Origin: Bacteroidota bacterium
Lineage (GTDB): Bacteria > Bacteroidota > Bacteroidia > NS11-12g > UBA955
NCBI GenBank assembly: GCA_016787485.1
Contig: JAEUUL010000014.1
Location: forward strand, 97,972 to 161,971
DNA length: 64,000 nucleotides
Direction: 5' to 3'
The first letter of the stretch is position 1; each line of letters begins with the position of its first letter. The notes under the pieces were generated by a model, which made no database searches, was not told the DNA's origin, and worked only from the letters and a program-made list of their open reading frames with translations. This document shows positions 55,201-63,859 of this stretch, piece by piece. The translations under genes and the position numbers were made by a program.

Positions 55201-56342
55201 TTACCGAAGGATTTACCGGAAACGTAACCCTGGAGCCCATTAAAGCATTCCGCATTCAGTTGGATTTTGCCAAAAACACTACGCGCGGCTCACAAAGCGT
55301 GTTCAGACATGATGGTACACAATGGGTAGACCAGGGGCTTACCGAAACCGGTTCTTACAATACCACAGGCTGGTTCTGGAAAACCCACTTTGTAAAAGAC
55401 CTGGTGACCAACAAGGATGCCAAGAACCACCCGAACCCGGTATTTATCCAGATGCTCAACAACCGGTATTCTGTAAGTCAGTATTTGGGCAACAGGGATT
55501 CGAGAAGCCAGGGCAACGGACAATTTGGAAACGGCACAGATACCGTGACCGGCTACGCTGTGGGATACTCAAAAACTTCACAGGATGTGCTTATCGGAGC
55601 ATTTTATACCGCTTATTCAGGTCTGGATCCCGGCCGCACAAAAGCAACTGCCTTCCCGAATATTACCCTGCCAAACTGGAGTATCAACTACAACGGACTC
55701 ACCCGCATCAAAGCACTGTCTAAGCACTTTACGAATATCAATATCCGCCATGGCTATCAGGGCAGGTATACGGTTGGCAACTACACCCGCAATCTCAAAT
55801 ATGATATGGGTGAAGCATGGACCCCCGGTAAGGATTTCACTCCAAGATACCAGATTTCTGATGTCACCATTTCAGAAGGATTCTATCCCCTGCTTGGTCT
55901 GAATGTGAGTACCAAGAACAACTGGACCCTGGGTATGGAATACAAACGCACCCGGATTCTGAAATTATTTGCTGCCAGCTTCAATGTAACCGAAATGCGC
56001 AACAATGAATTCACGCTGAATGCGGGTTACCGTATTGCCGGCCTCACGTTGCCCTTCCGCCGCAACGGACGCAAAGTATATCTGCCAAACGATTTCCGTT
56101 TCGACCTCGCAGTGAGTGTGGGAGACAACGTAACCATCATCCGCAAAGTGGATGTGGATGTGAACAATTACACAGCAGGCATGCGCAATATCCGCATCAA
56201 CCCTTCCATGAGTTATCAGGTAAACCAGAAAATCAATCTGGCACTGCGCTACAACCGGGTTGTAATGGACCCCAAAGTGGCCATGCAATTCTACACTGCT
56301 CTTACCGATTTTGCACTTGAGGTGCGCTATACCCTGCAATAA
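49224..56342 (+). CDS. sprA: Type IX secretion outer-membrane translocon / cell surface protein SprA
   Basis: This 2372-residue protein has a signal peptide (cleavage near LPLSVFSQ). SprA forms the very large 36-strand barrel through which folded T9SS cargo leaves the outer membrane. Typical SprA sections are the N-terminal GVDFQLSGSAMIKLGGNMN and LGINYDTEAAFEFDNQ. Later come LDDFENAELPNDYKMV and FNATYSYQKNYRRNQQ, a Lys-rich loop near residue 1880 (KPKKKGKTPEKKTEEPK), and a C-terminal run of barrel strands ending LEVRYTLQ. Length is normal for the family. It lies between ruvA and porZ; the next gene starts directly after its stop. Confidence 0.97.
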   Translation: MMIFKELQVKVQGAKSRLYGVIAAAFLLPLSVFSQTDTSGLKYNIHEPKPWEKKGHSTNVDLKNPVQGEWKYNPKTNRYEEFTTVGGLTYPSGRSLSVTEYYQKLNRESRDAYYREKGQNTSYSAGSKGKSGINDYIHPVLQNPTISKIFGEGGVDFQLSGSAMIKLGGNMNVNRNPNFSKRQQRYFVPVFDQQLQISANGSIGQYVKLGINYDTEAAFEFDNQTNMGWKGKPDGILKDVQVGNVSLNLPTQLIKPTNNLFGFSTTMQFGKTTVKSVFSQNKGQSTETVLQGGAQLNEFRITSDNYDQNRHYFLSQFFRDNYNKSLENMPIVASGVVINRVEVWVTNRNANVETPRDILAFQDLGESSPYRTSLGGSTDPAADNNSNNLYNLIQNDPDVRMTGKAIDRVNALFGNFEQTVDYDMLNYARQLTQTEFSFHSQLGYISLNQPLNNDEILAVAFEYTYNGKTYQVGEFSRDVPPGDQKLLYLKMLKGNTIRTRLPIWRLMMKNIYTLNTYSLSLEDFKLNVIYHADTSGTDYNYLPVRDAVPAFANGNPLIRVLGLDHLNRQYEAKPDGIFDAIEGLTVQTQYARIIFPVTEPFGSYLRTQFGSRTDLADYYAYDALYDSTKFLAAQDVRHNKFFLVGSYKSPNGAELFLGTTNLQKGSVRVTANGRPLVEGSDYEVDYALGRVRIINQGLLAGGAEIRASADGQSFFNIQQKTLVGGRIEHKFNNHLLVGGTLLHLYERPLTTKTNFNEEPLLNTIMGADVAYSNKSRFITKLVDKLPFIETKEISNITAYGEFAKIFPHNHKSQGGQRGVSNLDDFENAELPNDYKMVTNWVVASPPQKQPDLLPETQNTDKKSWLYRHARLSFYTIDPLFYRDADMPDNIKSKVDIVLSDPYQRQVDQREVFPQRQFPQGTPTILPTLDLVYNPRIRGQYNFNTDASQINAEGRLLQPEKSWAGIMRRVDQNDFEAANIDYIEVWMMDPLIRNQNLKGDFYLNLGSVSEDVLPDRRKSFENGLPSDGNYNNTDTTEMALVPSTPQINYAFDNNINSLIKQDVGLDGGDDDWERDVLDKDYLNDLATKFGTNSQIYQEALADPGNDNFRHYLEESFTQTDADIIGRYKYYQGPQGNSNSTPYQGGKYNGMPKSSTSVPNDEDVNRDFTMNQSEDYYQYHIKIDAANLEIGKNYVTDVVRNSVKLRNGKEEIIKWYQFKIPIRQYEKAVGNISDFKSIRFMRMFMTNFNDSAIFRIGYINMVRADWRRYTNSLKTPGVIVPADPNDGTKFVVSTVNLEENGKRSPIAYVTPPGVVRVQNMASLGTVLENEQSLSLLTCNMKPGDARGAFKTTQVDVRNYKRMQMFVHAESEEAATIQDGELSAFVRFGTDLTSNYYEYEIPLKLTRGFINKTTPGADKLIWPDENFIDIEFDEFYALKIARLNAGWPMTAPFIRPGGKGKVSVMGLPDVGNIRVMMVGIKNNGTTPHCFEVWLNELRVKDIANNGGWAALGNVQMQLADFGTLNMAGSIRTIGFGDVDKKLNDRSLSTNMNYDISSNLQLGKFFPAKKGVSMPMYIGYSENYIRPKFNPLNPDLELKEFLSQITDPAKRDAVRKAATDYSSLYSFNLNNVRIAQPAGKKARLWSISNFNATYSYQKNYRRNQQIEEYFAQTTQVALGYNYGFTPKSFRPFKKLKGSLLMPLREFNVNLLPSNIQTQFQVNRYYSEMQSRNNNNFVQVNPRLFDKNFTFNRTYILALPLFSSLSINYNATANARIQEPYGRLNTQEKKDSVRTEFLTLGRMTKFNQQIAANYRLPFDKFKFLNWMSGNVNYTGSYEWQQAPPAFSSLGNKIQNARSITVQTNLNFTQLYQKIPWLRDLEKPKKKGKTPEKKTEEPKFESALDRGKEEKKKANPAKIFAGNFISMFKNASVNYDRKEGTELPGFAYKPDYFGQNFLHNKPGLPFVIGWQDTNIRYKLANSGSLLKDPRQANFYRNTFTEGFTGNVTLEPIKAFRIQLDFAKNTTRGSQSVFRHDGTQWVDQGLTETGSYNTTGWFWKTHFVKDLVTNKDAKNHPNPVFIQMLNNRYSVSQYLGNRDSRSQGNGQFGNGTDTVTGYAVGYSKTSQDVLIGAFYTAYSGLDPGRTKATAFPNITLPNWSINYNGLTRIKALSKHFTNINIRHGYQGRYTVGNYTRNLKYDMGEAWTPGKDFTPRYQISDVTISEGFYPLLGLNVSTKNNWTLGMEYKRTRILKLFAASFNVTEMRNNEFTLNAGYRIAGLTLPFRRNGRKVYLPNDFRFDLAVSVGDNVTIIRKVDVDVNNYTAGMRNIRINPSMSYQVNQKINLALRYNRVVMDPKVAMQFYTALTDFALEVRYTLQ

Positions 56343-58577
56343 ATGATGATGCGGGGATTGTTCTGGATCTGTTGCCTGATGGCGTGGGGACACAGCGCGG
56401 CACAACCCATACCCACCGGTGCCTGGCGGGCCCACCCTTCTTTCCGGGACACCCGATTGCTGGAGGCAGCAGGCGACTTCATCTATGCAGCTTCCGTAAA
56501 AGGCTTCTACAAAGTAAAAATTCAAACGGGAGAACTTGCAGTGCTCGGCAAACTGCAGGGGTTTCATGGCACCGAAATCACAGCCCTGCGGTACAATGAA
56601 GCGAAAAATACACTCTTCATCGGATACTCCGACGGATATATTGACTTGCTGAAAAATTCCGGCGACATTATTCCATTACCAGGCTTTTACAACAAATTGC
56701 TACAGGGCGATAAGTCTATCCTTCATGTGTGCTTTGAGGGTAATCTGGCTTATGTCTCCACCCGTTTTGGCATTCTTTCTGTAAATCTGGACCTCGAAGA
56801 AATCAGCGACAGTTATACCTCCATCGGCCCGGGTGGCACAACCCAGGCCGTACTGTCCTGCACCGTGGCCCGAGACAGCCTTTTTGCAGGACTGCCGGAC
56901 GGTATGATTGCTGCCAGGCTCAGCTCTACGGTAAACCTGAATGATTTTAACAATTGGCGCAGGGTAATCTCAGGCACATCCTGCCGGCACCTCAGTGCAT
57001 TTCAGGATTCTGTTTTCTTTAGCAAAGACAGCCAGGTGCAGATGTATTACAGCGGCAAAACCGTACAGAGGTTCTCTGCAGCGAACAGGAATATCGTAAG
57101 AATTGACAATTTGCAGGACCGGTTATGTGTTTTCCGGCCCGGCGGCATTCTCACCATGACCGCACAGGGCTCCTTGTCCACGGCAGCGGTAAACATTATT
57201 GCACACGGAACCGTAGATAAAAATCTGAACAACTGGTACTGCACGGGCATTGGCGGGGGAGCCATCCGGCTTATACCCGGCGGTGAACTTGGTTATCTGC
57301 CCAATGGCCCGAATTCGAACAGCGTATTTGCCATGACCCAGCACGGAGAGACCATGGTGTGCACCGGTGGCGGGGTGAACAGCACATTTGGCAATGCGTA
57401 TAATGATGCGGGGTATTACATTTTCACGCCTACAGGCTGGGGCACCAGTCCCGCATCTCCCCTGGTTACCAATATGTACGACTTTACCTTTACCCACTAC
57501 AATCCGGTAAGTGGTAAGATTTATATAGCCACGCATACAAACGGTTTGCTGGAATTGAACGGCACCGTGGTAACCAACAAGTGGGATGAGAACAACGCCC
57601 CGCTGGAACGACTGCCCGTGGTGAATTTCATCCGGGTATCCGGTTTGGCATCCGATGCAAAAGGCAACCTGTGGGTAGCTAATTATGGAGCAGCGAACGC
57701 GCTGCACAGAATGGCCCGCAATGGCACCTGGACCTCCTGGACCCTTCCCGTAAACACAGTGCGCAATCTGGTGGTGGACAAGTACGGGTACAAATGGATG
57801 ATCAATACGGCCGGTGGGGTGCTCGTATTTGACGACAACAATACTGCCACCACCGCAGATGACCGCAGCAGTCTGATAACCACCCAGCGCGGCGGGCTAA
57901 TCACCAATGACGTATTGTCGCTGGCAACGGACGAAAACGGCTATGTATGGATAGGCACAAGTCAGGGTTTGAACGTAATCACCAACCCCATGGATGCCTT
58001 TACAAATCCCAGGGCCGACCGTTTTGTGATTGATCAGGGTGGCTCTGTGGGATACCTTCTTGGTGAAGAAACCATCAACGATATTTGTGTGGACGGTGGG
58101 AACAGAAAGTGGTTTGCCACAAACAACGGTCTTTTTCTGGCTGAGCCGAACGGGCAGAAAGTACTGCTGCATTTTAGGGAAAAAGACAGCCCGCTGCCCT
58201 CAGACAGGGTATATTGTATTGGCCAGAATGGCAAAACCGGTGAACTGTTTTTTGGCACTGAAAACGGTATTGTGTCCTACCGCAGTGATGCAAGCGATGC
58301 GGACAGTAGTTTTGGCAACATCAGGGTATTCCCGAATCCGGTGAAACCCGGTTACACAGGCAACATTACCATTGACGGACTTGCCACCGATGCGGAAATC
58401 CGCATCACGGATGCCAACGGGATATTGGTTTACCAAACCCGTGCCAACGGCGGAACCGCAACCTGGAACGGACTCCGCCTGGATGGTTCCAGACCCTCAA
58501 GTGGTGTGTATTATGTTTTCGGCGTGAATGGAGATGGAACCGAAACGGCAATGGCCCGGTTTATTTTCATTCGCTGA
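56343..58577 (+). CDS. porZ: PorZ-like two-beta-propeller protein with T9SS type A sorting domain
   Basis: This 744-residue protein has a signal peptide (LFWICCLMAWGHSAAQ). A first seven-bladed propeller carries the start GAWRAHPSFRDTRLLEAAGDFIYAA. A second propeller has repeated two-component-regulator-type blades (GNLWVANYGA, YGYKWMINTAGGVLVFDD, GYVWIGTSQGLNVI, RKWFATNNGLFLA, GELFFGTENGI). The C-terminal sorting domain begins IRVFPNPVKPGYTGNI. PorZ is the surface component of T9SS that brings A-type lipopolysaccharide to PorU. It starts immediately after sprA (three ATG in a row), in a shared operon. Confidence 0.82.
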   Translation: MMMRGLFWICCLMAWGHSAAQPIPTGAWRAHPSFRDTRLLEAAGDFIYAASVKGFYKVKIQTGELAVLGKLQGFHGTEITALRYNEAKNTLFIGYSDGYIDLLKNSGDIIPLPGFYNKLLQGDKSILHVCFEGNLAYVSTRFGILSVNLDLEEISDSYTSIGPGGTTQAVLSCTVARDSLFAGLPDGMIAARLSSTVNLNDFNNWRRVISGTSCRHLSAFQDSVFFSKDSQVQMYYSGKTVQRFSAANRNIVRIDNLQDRLCVFRPGGILTMTAQGSLSTAAVNIIAHGTVDKNLNNWYCTGIGGGAIRLIPGGELGYLPNGPNSNSVFAMTQHGETMVCTGGGVNSTFGNAYNDAGYYIFTPTGWGTSPASPLVTNMYDFTFTHYNPVSGKIYIATHTNGLLELNGTVVTNKWDENNAPLERLPVVNFIRVSGLASDAKGNLWVANYGAANALHRMARNGTWTSWTLPVNTVRNLVVDKYGYKWMINTAGGVLVFDDNNTATTADDRSSLITTQRGGLITNDVLSLATDENGYVWIGTSQGLNVITNPMDAFTNPRADRFVIDQGGSVGYLLGEETINDICVDGGNRKWFATNNGLFLAEPNGQKVLLHFREKDSPLPSDRVYCIGQNGKTGELFFGTENGIVSYRSDASDADSSFGNIRVFPNPVKPGYTGNITIDGLATDAEIRITDANGILVYQTRANGGTATWNGLRLDGSRPSSGVYYVFGVNGDGTETAMARFIFIR

Positions 58578-58583
58578 CAGAAA

Positions 58584-61500
58584 TTATTTTATTTCCCAAC
58601 TGTTGATGGAATTCTCTTTGCGCATGGTGGGTTGTTGCCTGCCACCGGTGAGTTGAGGCACAGTATGCAACAGGTAATTTTTAAGTTCAACCACGCTGAT
58701 TTTTCCATTTTTGTCTTCATCACCCATTTTTTGTTGCAGGCATTGAAGCAAAGCATGGGTAAACACGCCATTGGACAATTCTGCCAATTCCAGGGCAAAC
58801 TCCTCTCCTCCTGCTGCAGAAATCACCACGGTTCCATTGCCAAGACTCGCATCTTCAAACCTTGATTTCATAAACGCAAAGGCATTTACCGAGTTTTCCT
58901 CGGCTATTGCTACAGTTCGTGCTCCGCGGGCTCCGGTTATTACAGGGTCCTCCCCGCCAGCCAACACCATGCCTTCTTTGTCCAGTTCCCCGCTGTGACA
59001 GGCATCTATTAACAACAATTTCTGCAGAGCTGGCGTTGAGTCCAGCAATCCAATCAGCGATTCCAGAAGCAAACCATGGGATGAAGGGTCGGTAAAATCC
59101 ATATCGTGCATGCCGAGATATAAATCCAGATTGCGATCCAGCAGGCCATGGCCGCTAAAGGAAATGATGACCTTGTCGTGCGCCTCAAGTTGTTTCAACT
59201 TTAATCCCAACTTTCTCAGGTTCTCATTCGTTGCAGCTTCATTCAACAGGGTATCTATACTGCTGCGTTTTAACCCTGCCGCCCAGGCAGAAAGATCGCG
59301 AATGTCTTTGGCGGCATATATCAGGTTCCTGCTGCTGTCGGCATACTTTGAGACGCCAATGCCTATATATACTGTCCGGCCAGTCTGCTCAGGTGCGTTG
59401 TAAAAGATTTCCTTATATACAGGCAGGCTGTTTCTGCCACGGATATCTGTAACCCATACAGATATTTTATTTACACCGGGCACCATTTGTATATCCAGAG
59501 TGCACCTGCCCCTTCTCTTTAAACTATCCAGCTTTATACCTGCCAGTCCATTGCGAGGGCAACCATTTTGCACCCAATGCAGCGTTTGCACTTCTGCAGA
59601 TGTGCTGCCATAATTGATATAAATCTGCTGCCATGGATTTCGTGTCATCAATGTTCCGTCTATCAATGGAATGTTCACCATTGGAGCCCCGTCATTGCCC
59701 AAAGGTGCGGCGGCACCCAACATCCGCATCCGTCTTTGCCATGCCAGTTCATAAGCTGTTATCTGCTGACTGTCACGGCTTTCTATCTCCCGCAATACCT
59801 GGTGTGGCTTATTAAACCAGGGTTCCATGGTCTCTCCGGGTACAATCCGGGTACCCAGCATTGTTTTAATGTCGAAAGAGACCAGACCACTACTGCCTTT
59901 GGTACACAGCATATCTCCATCATCTGCAACCATTGCAAAACCCTGTTTCTCAACAGACATCTGATAGGTATGGCCCTTTGTTCCCGGTTCAACAAATTTG
60001 AGCTTTCCACCGCTGCCCCCGGTAAATCTGCTTTCCAGACCAGACAAAAGCCAGTATCGGTCCATTCCGGACCAACACATGCTGTGCATTTTATGAAATG
60101 GAGGGACTTTTAAACTGTCCAGCGTCAATTTCCTGAGATTCAGGAGATATGGAAATTCCTGATCCGTTGTGAGTGACCGCAATACAACCATGATTTCATC
60201 CCTGTTTCTGCCCGGTAGAAATTGTTTGTGTTTATAAGGAACCCCAAAAATTGCCTCGGTTTTGCCTCCGGCATCGGTTACCACAATCCTGTATTGATAA
60301 TTCAGGTTGGTATCCAGTTGGGCTGTGGCTACAATCCATCGCTTGCCGGAATCGGCAAGGCAATATTCAGCTACAGTGCCCAATGAATCCGGCACCAGAT
60401 TTTCCCTCACCCGCATTGCGGTCTTCTTGCCTGTAGCCACCGAATAGACCCATATGCTGTCGTCTCCGGTGAAATTGAGGTTGTAATAGGAATAAAAATG
60501 TCCGTCTGGCGACAACTGCGGATATCCACTCATGATTCCGGGTTTGCCTGGTGACTCACTCCGCACGGCCAGGGTACCTGCATCTACCACACAAATGGTT
60601 CCCTTATCGGTACAACCCACTATAGCATTGTAATACGGTGATAAATACCACTCATGAAATTTTGATAGTGGATTGGGCACCGAATCTTTGGTTCCATCCG
60701 GCAGGTAACGATAGAGTACATTGGTAATCCTGTTTGTAATGATCAGCCGTCCATCGGGAAAAATGCCATGGTTTGTATTGCAAGGATACGGCAGTTTGAA
60801 TGAGTTGATGTTGCTGCCGGCCAAATCAATATGTGCATACAATCTGGCTGACTCGGACAACACGTACAATTGTTTGTTCTCATCGTCCCACCCAAATTCA
60901 GATATACTCTCACTGCGTTTTTCCAATTTCTGCACCACACTTTTTGTGCGGGTATCGCTGATCAAGTATTCACCATCGTGCTCAAACATGGCAAGAAGTG
61001 GCATCACATCCGATGTGGCAACTATTTTAATTGGCTTGTTGCGCCGGCCCCGCCACACAATTTTGGCTTTTTTATATTCTTTGTCTGAATTGAAATACCG
61101 GATTGCCGTGTAAAAACTGTCTTTTACGGTTTCACCAGTGATAAACTGTTGTTGTGGCTTGTCATACACGGCAAAAACCAGGTTTATTTCTTTCGCCAGA
61201 GTGCTGGATTTCCCCGTTTTCCCATTTTCAATGCGGTGATATACCAACCTTTTGCGTTTTTTCGATTTCAGGTTTGCCACCTGCACCAGTACTCCTTTTG
61301 GCGAAGTGCAGATGAGTTCCACCTTATCTGCTCCATAATTTTCAAGCCATGTAATTTTCAGGCTGTTGCAATCCATTTCATACAGATTGCTTTTATCGTC
61401 TCCAAAAAACAACTTATGACTTTCCGGCTCAAAATGAAATACAGAGATCTCTCCCTTTAATTTGACCTTTGCATCCGTAGCCCTGTAGTATCGCTTTCCT

Positions 61501-61952
61501 GCAGGCCTGTCCGGATAATAGAATAACAATGGATTGTCGCCAGTCTGCCAGGGACGGAATGCCACAAAATACTCCGACCCGTCATGGCAGAGTTCTGATT
61601 TGGCCATGGGAAAGCCCGATTGATCCACCTGTTTTACATAGGGTAAATCCAGGCTACCCCGAAAAATGGAATACTTGGGTGTAACCACAATAAATTCATC
61701 GCCGTCCAGGAAATAAATTTTATTTCCCGGTTCGGTAAGCCCACCCAGCGGGCTATAATGCCGGCTGCTTTGCAAATCCCATTTCAGCAGTTGATTGTCA
61801 TCGCCCAAAGTAAGCAACGATGCTCCGGTGCGGCTGAATTTGGCATCAATGACTGCACCGCTGTGTCCTTCCTGGGGCACAACCTGTAATTGTGCCTGAG
61901 CAGGAACTGATGTAAAAAAAGTGCACAAAAGAAAGGGAATGAGCCATTTCAT
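58584..61952 (-). CDS. Beta-propeller / caspase-like (C14) / EF-hand protein, exported
   Basis: This is 1122 residues from the ATG at 61952, with signal peptide MKWLIPFLLCTFF (cleavage near SVPAQA); the TTG at 61961 is less likely. Residues 30-700 are WD40-like blades (VIDAKFSRTGASLLTLGDDNQLLKWDL at the start). From about 860 there is a caspase fold, TVYIGIGVSKYADSSRNL, with catalytic His935 in SFSGHGLL and Cys985 in LIDACHSGE. Near the end is a canonical 12-residue EF-hand loop, D1078 to E1089 (DEDKNGKISVVE). No sorting domain is clear. It is the last gene of a unit with the MBL-fold hydrolase, 21 bases upstream. Confidence 0.85.
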   Translation of the reverse strand: MKWLIPFLLCTFFTSVPAQAQLQVVPQEGHSGAVIDAKFSRTGASLLTLGDDNQLLKWDLQSSRHYSPLGGLTEPGNKIYFLDGDEFIVVTPKYSIFRGSLDLPYVKQVDQSGFPMAKSELCHDGSEYFVAFRPWQTGDNPLLFYYPDRPAGKRYYRATDAKVKLKGEISVFHFEPESHKLFFGDDKSNLYEMDCNSLKITWLENYGADKVELICTSPKGVLVQVANLKSKKRKRLVYHRIENGKTGKSSTLAKEINLVFAVYDKPQQQFITGETVKDSFYTAIRYFNSDKEYKKAKIVWRGRRNKPIKIVATSDVMPLLAMFEHDGEYLISDTRTKSVVQKLEKRSESISEFGWDDENKQLYVLSESARLYAHIDLAGSNINSFKLPYPCNTNHGIFPDGRLIITNRITNVLYRYLPDGTKDSVPNPLSKFHEWYLSPYYNAIVGCTDKGTICVVDAGTLAVRSESPGKPGIMSGYPQLSPDGHFYSYYNLNFTGDDSIWVYSVATGKKTAMRVRENLVPDSLGTVAEYCLADSGKRWIVATAQLDTNLNYQYRIVVTDAGGKTEAIFGVPYKHKQFLPGRNRDEIMVVLRSLTTDQEFPYLLNLRKLTLDSLKVPPFHKMHSMCWSGMDRYWLLSGLESRFTGGSGGKLKFVEPGTKGHTYQMSVEKQGFAMVADDGDMLCTKGSSGLVSFDIKTMLGTRIVPGETMEPWFNKPHQVLREIESRDSQQITAYELAWQRRMRMLGAAAPLGNDGAPMVNIPLIDGTLMTRNPWQQIYINYGSTSAEVQTLHWVQNGCPRNGLAGIKLDSLKRRGRCTLDIQMVPGVNKISVWVTDIRGRNSLPVYKEIFYNAPEQTGRTVYIGIGVSKYADSSRNLIYAAKDIRDLSAWAAGLKRSSIDTLLNEAATNENLRKLGLKLKQLEAHDKVIISFSGHGLLDRNLDLYLGMHDMDFTDPSSHGLLLESLIGLLDSTPALQKLLLIDACHSGELDKEGMVLAGGEDPVITGARGARTVAIAEENSVNAFAFMKSRFEDASLGNGTVVISAAGGEEFALELAELSNGVFTHALLQCLQQKMGDEDKNGKISVVELKNYLLHTVPQLTGGRQQPTMRKENSINSWEIK

Positions 61953-61973
61953 ATGCAGCAAGTTACAAAATCC

Positions 61974-62735
61974 TTACCATTCCAGCACCAAACCGTCCCA
62001 GGCCAGTGCCATTCCTTCAGGCAGGGTTTCGTTTACCTGTGCATGAAATCCAATCTGGTGACTCATATGGGTAAACCATGTATTGCGTGCTCCGATCTTG
62101 CGGGCATGTTCCACAGCCTGCTCCAGGGTAAAATGCGAAATATGCGGTTCATGCCGCAACGCATTGAGCACCAGATGCCGGCTACCTGCGGCCTTTTCCA
62201 TCTCATCCGGATGGATATAGTTGGCATCTGTGATGTAGGTGAAATCACCCAAGCGATAACCCAACACCGGCAACCGGTAATGCATGACCTCGATGGGAAT
62301 AATTTCCAATCCGGCTATATGGAAAGGTGTATTTTCAATCAAATGCCATTCAATCTCGGGAATTCCGGGGTACTTTTTCTCGGCAAAAATGTAATCGTAT
62401 TGCCTGTGAAAAACATCCAGAACCCGCTTATGCAAGTACACAGGTACCGGACCATTTTGCATATAATTAAACGGCCGTATATCGTCCAGACCAGCCGTAT
62501 GATCCCGATGCTCGTGCGTAAAAATGAGTGCGTCCAGGCGGGTAATGCCGGCGCGCAATAACTGGTACCTGAAATCCGGTCCTGCATCGATGACAATACT
62601 GAGTCCATGGGTTTCAATATGCACCGAACAGCGCAGCCGCTTGTCCCGCGGATCGGTGCTGAGACATACCGGCGAATTGCAACCCACCGGTGGCACACCC
62701 TGCGAAGTACCTGTACCGAGGAATGTGACTTTCAC
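61974..62735 (-). CDS. MBL-fold metallo-hydrolase (PhnP/RNase Z-like)
   Basis: This 253-residue metallo-beta-lactamase-fold enzyme starts at GTG 62735. MKVTFLGTGTSQGVPPVGC is the PhnP-type start. The zinc motif is His74-Glu-His76-Arg-Asp78-His79 in FTHEHRDHTAG. Further ligands are His in VMHYRLPVLGYR, Asp in YITDANYI and a final His in THMSHQIG. Relatives cleave phosphodiesters such as cyclic ribose phosphates, or are annotated as lipoate-related. The substrate is unknown. It lies 10 bases after the sugar isomerase gene. Confidence 0.92.
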   Translation of the reverse strand: MKVTFLGTGTSQGVPPVGCNSPVCLSTDPRDKRLRCSVHIETHGLSIVIDAGPDFRYQLLRAGITRLDALIFTHEHRDHTAGLDDIRPFNYMQNGPVPVYLHKRVLDVFHRQYDYIFAEKKYPGIPEIEWHLIENTPFHIAGLEIIPIEVMHYRLPVLGYRLGDFTYITDANYIHPDEMEKAAGSRHLVLNALRHEPHISHFTLEQAVEHARKIGARNTWFTHMSHQIGFHAQVNETLPEGMALAWDGLVLEW

Positions 62736-62745
62736 TGTAAAAGAA

Positions 62746-63729
62746 TCAGATTTCGTCCAGATACGCTTTCAACCGCATGATGATACCCACCTGCATGTTA
62801 TTCACCCCTTTTGCATCACTCATCCATATACTCAGCCAGTCGGTGGCATGAATCACTTCAAAAAGTGTATTCAGGTTAAATTCAGATACCGGATATTCAT
62901 AGATACGGTTGGAATGCGATGCGAGTTCATTCCTCACAAACTGAAACCGTGCAGTGGTGCGGTGGTTCAGCTTGCTGTCGAGTACCAGGAAATTGGTATC
63001 GTGTGCGCCATAGTAGGATTCAATCATGTTGTGATTGGCTTCGGGCAGCAAACTGATGAAGGCTTCTCCTTTCGCATTTTCCTGAATTTGCTGGCAGCAA
63101 CGGATGGCCACGCCCTCAAAGGCAAGGTCGCAAATGATCACGAACTTGTTGTGCACGGTCTCCCTGAAATAGTCAAACATCGTCAGGGCCTTTTCCTTAA
63201 TACCGGCATTGTTTTTCAGGGATTCCATCACAGACTGCAAACGGCTGCGCATATCTGTTCCTGTAAGTTCTCCCAGAATCATAAGCAGGGTACTCAAACT
63301 GTATCCCAGAGCCATCCGGGGTTGGTATCCCTGCTCCACGGTGTAAAACCGGTAACCATCTGCCAGGGACTGATCATGAAGTTTGCCGCCACTGGCCAGA
63401 CAAATGATTTTACAGCCCCTCTTTCTGGCTTCGGCATACATGGCAAGGGTCTCTTCTGTATTGCCGCTGTAAGAGCACAATATCACCAAAGTGTTCTCGC
63501 CGGCATAGGCTGGCAAACTGTATTCTGAATACACTTCAACCGGAACCGGAGAAACCGTAAAAAACGCAAGTTTGGCAATCCTGCCGCCAATTCCGCTTCC
63601 TCCCAGTCCGCCGATAACAACATTGTTTATGGTTTGTGTGGTATACCCGTGGTTGCTGTAACTGTTCAGTACATATGAAATCTGTTCATGAAACCGGTCC
63701 AGCGATATTTCATGTGTAATATCCGACAT
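62746..63729 (-). CDS. Bifunctional phosphoglucose/phosphomannose isomerase-type SIS protein
   Basis: This is about 327 residues from the ATG at 63729. The tandem SIS domains show VVIGGLGGSGIGGRIAKL, LVILCSYSGNTEETLAM and a C-terminal PMI-like SIS part with LLPEANHNMIESYYG (the active-site His and Glu region) and the end LKAYLDEI. The enzyme interconverts glucose-6-P, mannose-6-P and fructose-6-P, feeding nucleotide sugars. Length and motifs match the bifunctional PGI/PMI family. It is the first gene of a three-gene unit. Confidence 0.92.
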   Translation of the reverse strand: MSDITHEISLDRFHEQISYVLNSYSNHGYTTQTINNVVIGGLGGSGIGGRIAKLAFFTVSPVPVEVYSEYSLPAYAGENTLVILCSYSGNTEETLAMYAEARKRGCKIICLASGGKLHDQSLADGYRFYTVEQGYQPRMALGYSLSTLLMILGELTGTDMRSRLQSVMESLKNNAGIKEKALTMFDYFRETVHNKFVIICDLAFEGVAIRCCQQIQENAKGEAFISLLPEANHNMIESYYGAHDTNFLVLDSKLNHRTTARFQFVRNELASHSNRIYEYPVSEFNLNTLFEVIHATDWLSIWMSDAKGVNNMQVGIIMRLKAYLDEI

Positions 63730-63735
63730 ATTCCG

Positions 63736-63768
63736 CGAAAATAGCCCAATCTGCACAGTCTCCCAAAA
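63736..63768 (-). promoter_or_regulatory. Promoter of the PGI/PMI-MBL-caspase unit
   Basis: The minus strand has TTTTG at 63768-63764, a 20-base spacer and TATTTTCG at 63743-63736, one base off TAnnTTTG. It lies 6 bases before the ATG. Confidence 0.5.
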
Positions 63769-63859
63769 GACAAGGGCAGACCGGATGCAATTTCATAAAA
63801 AGTTTATAGAAGGATAACCACAATTCCTGGCAAATGTGGCTTGACGCTTCCAACGGCAT

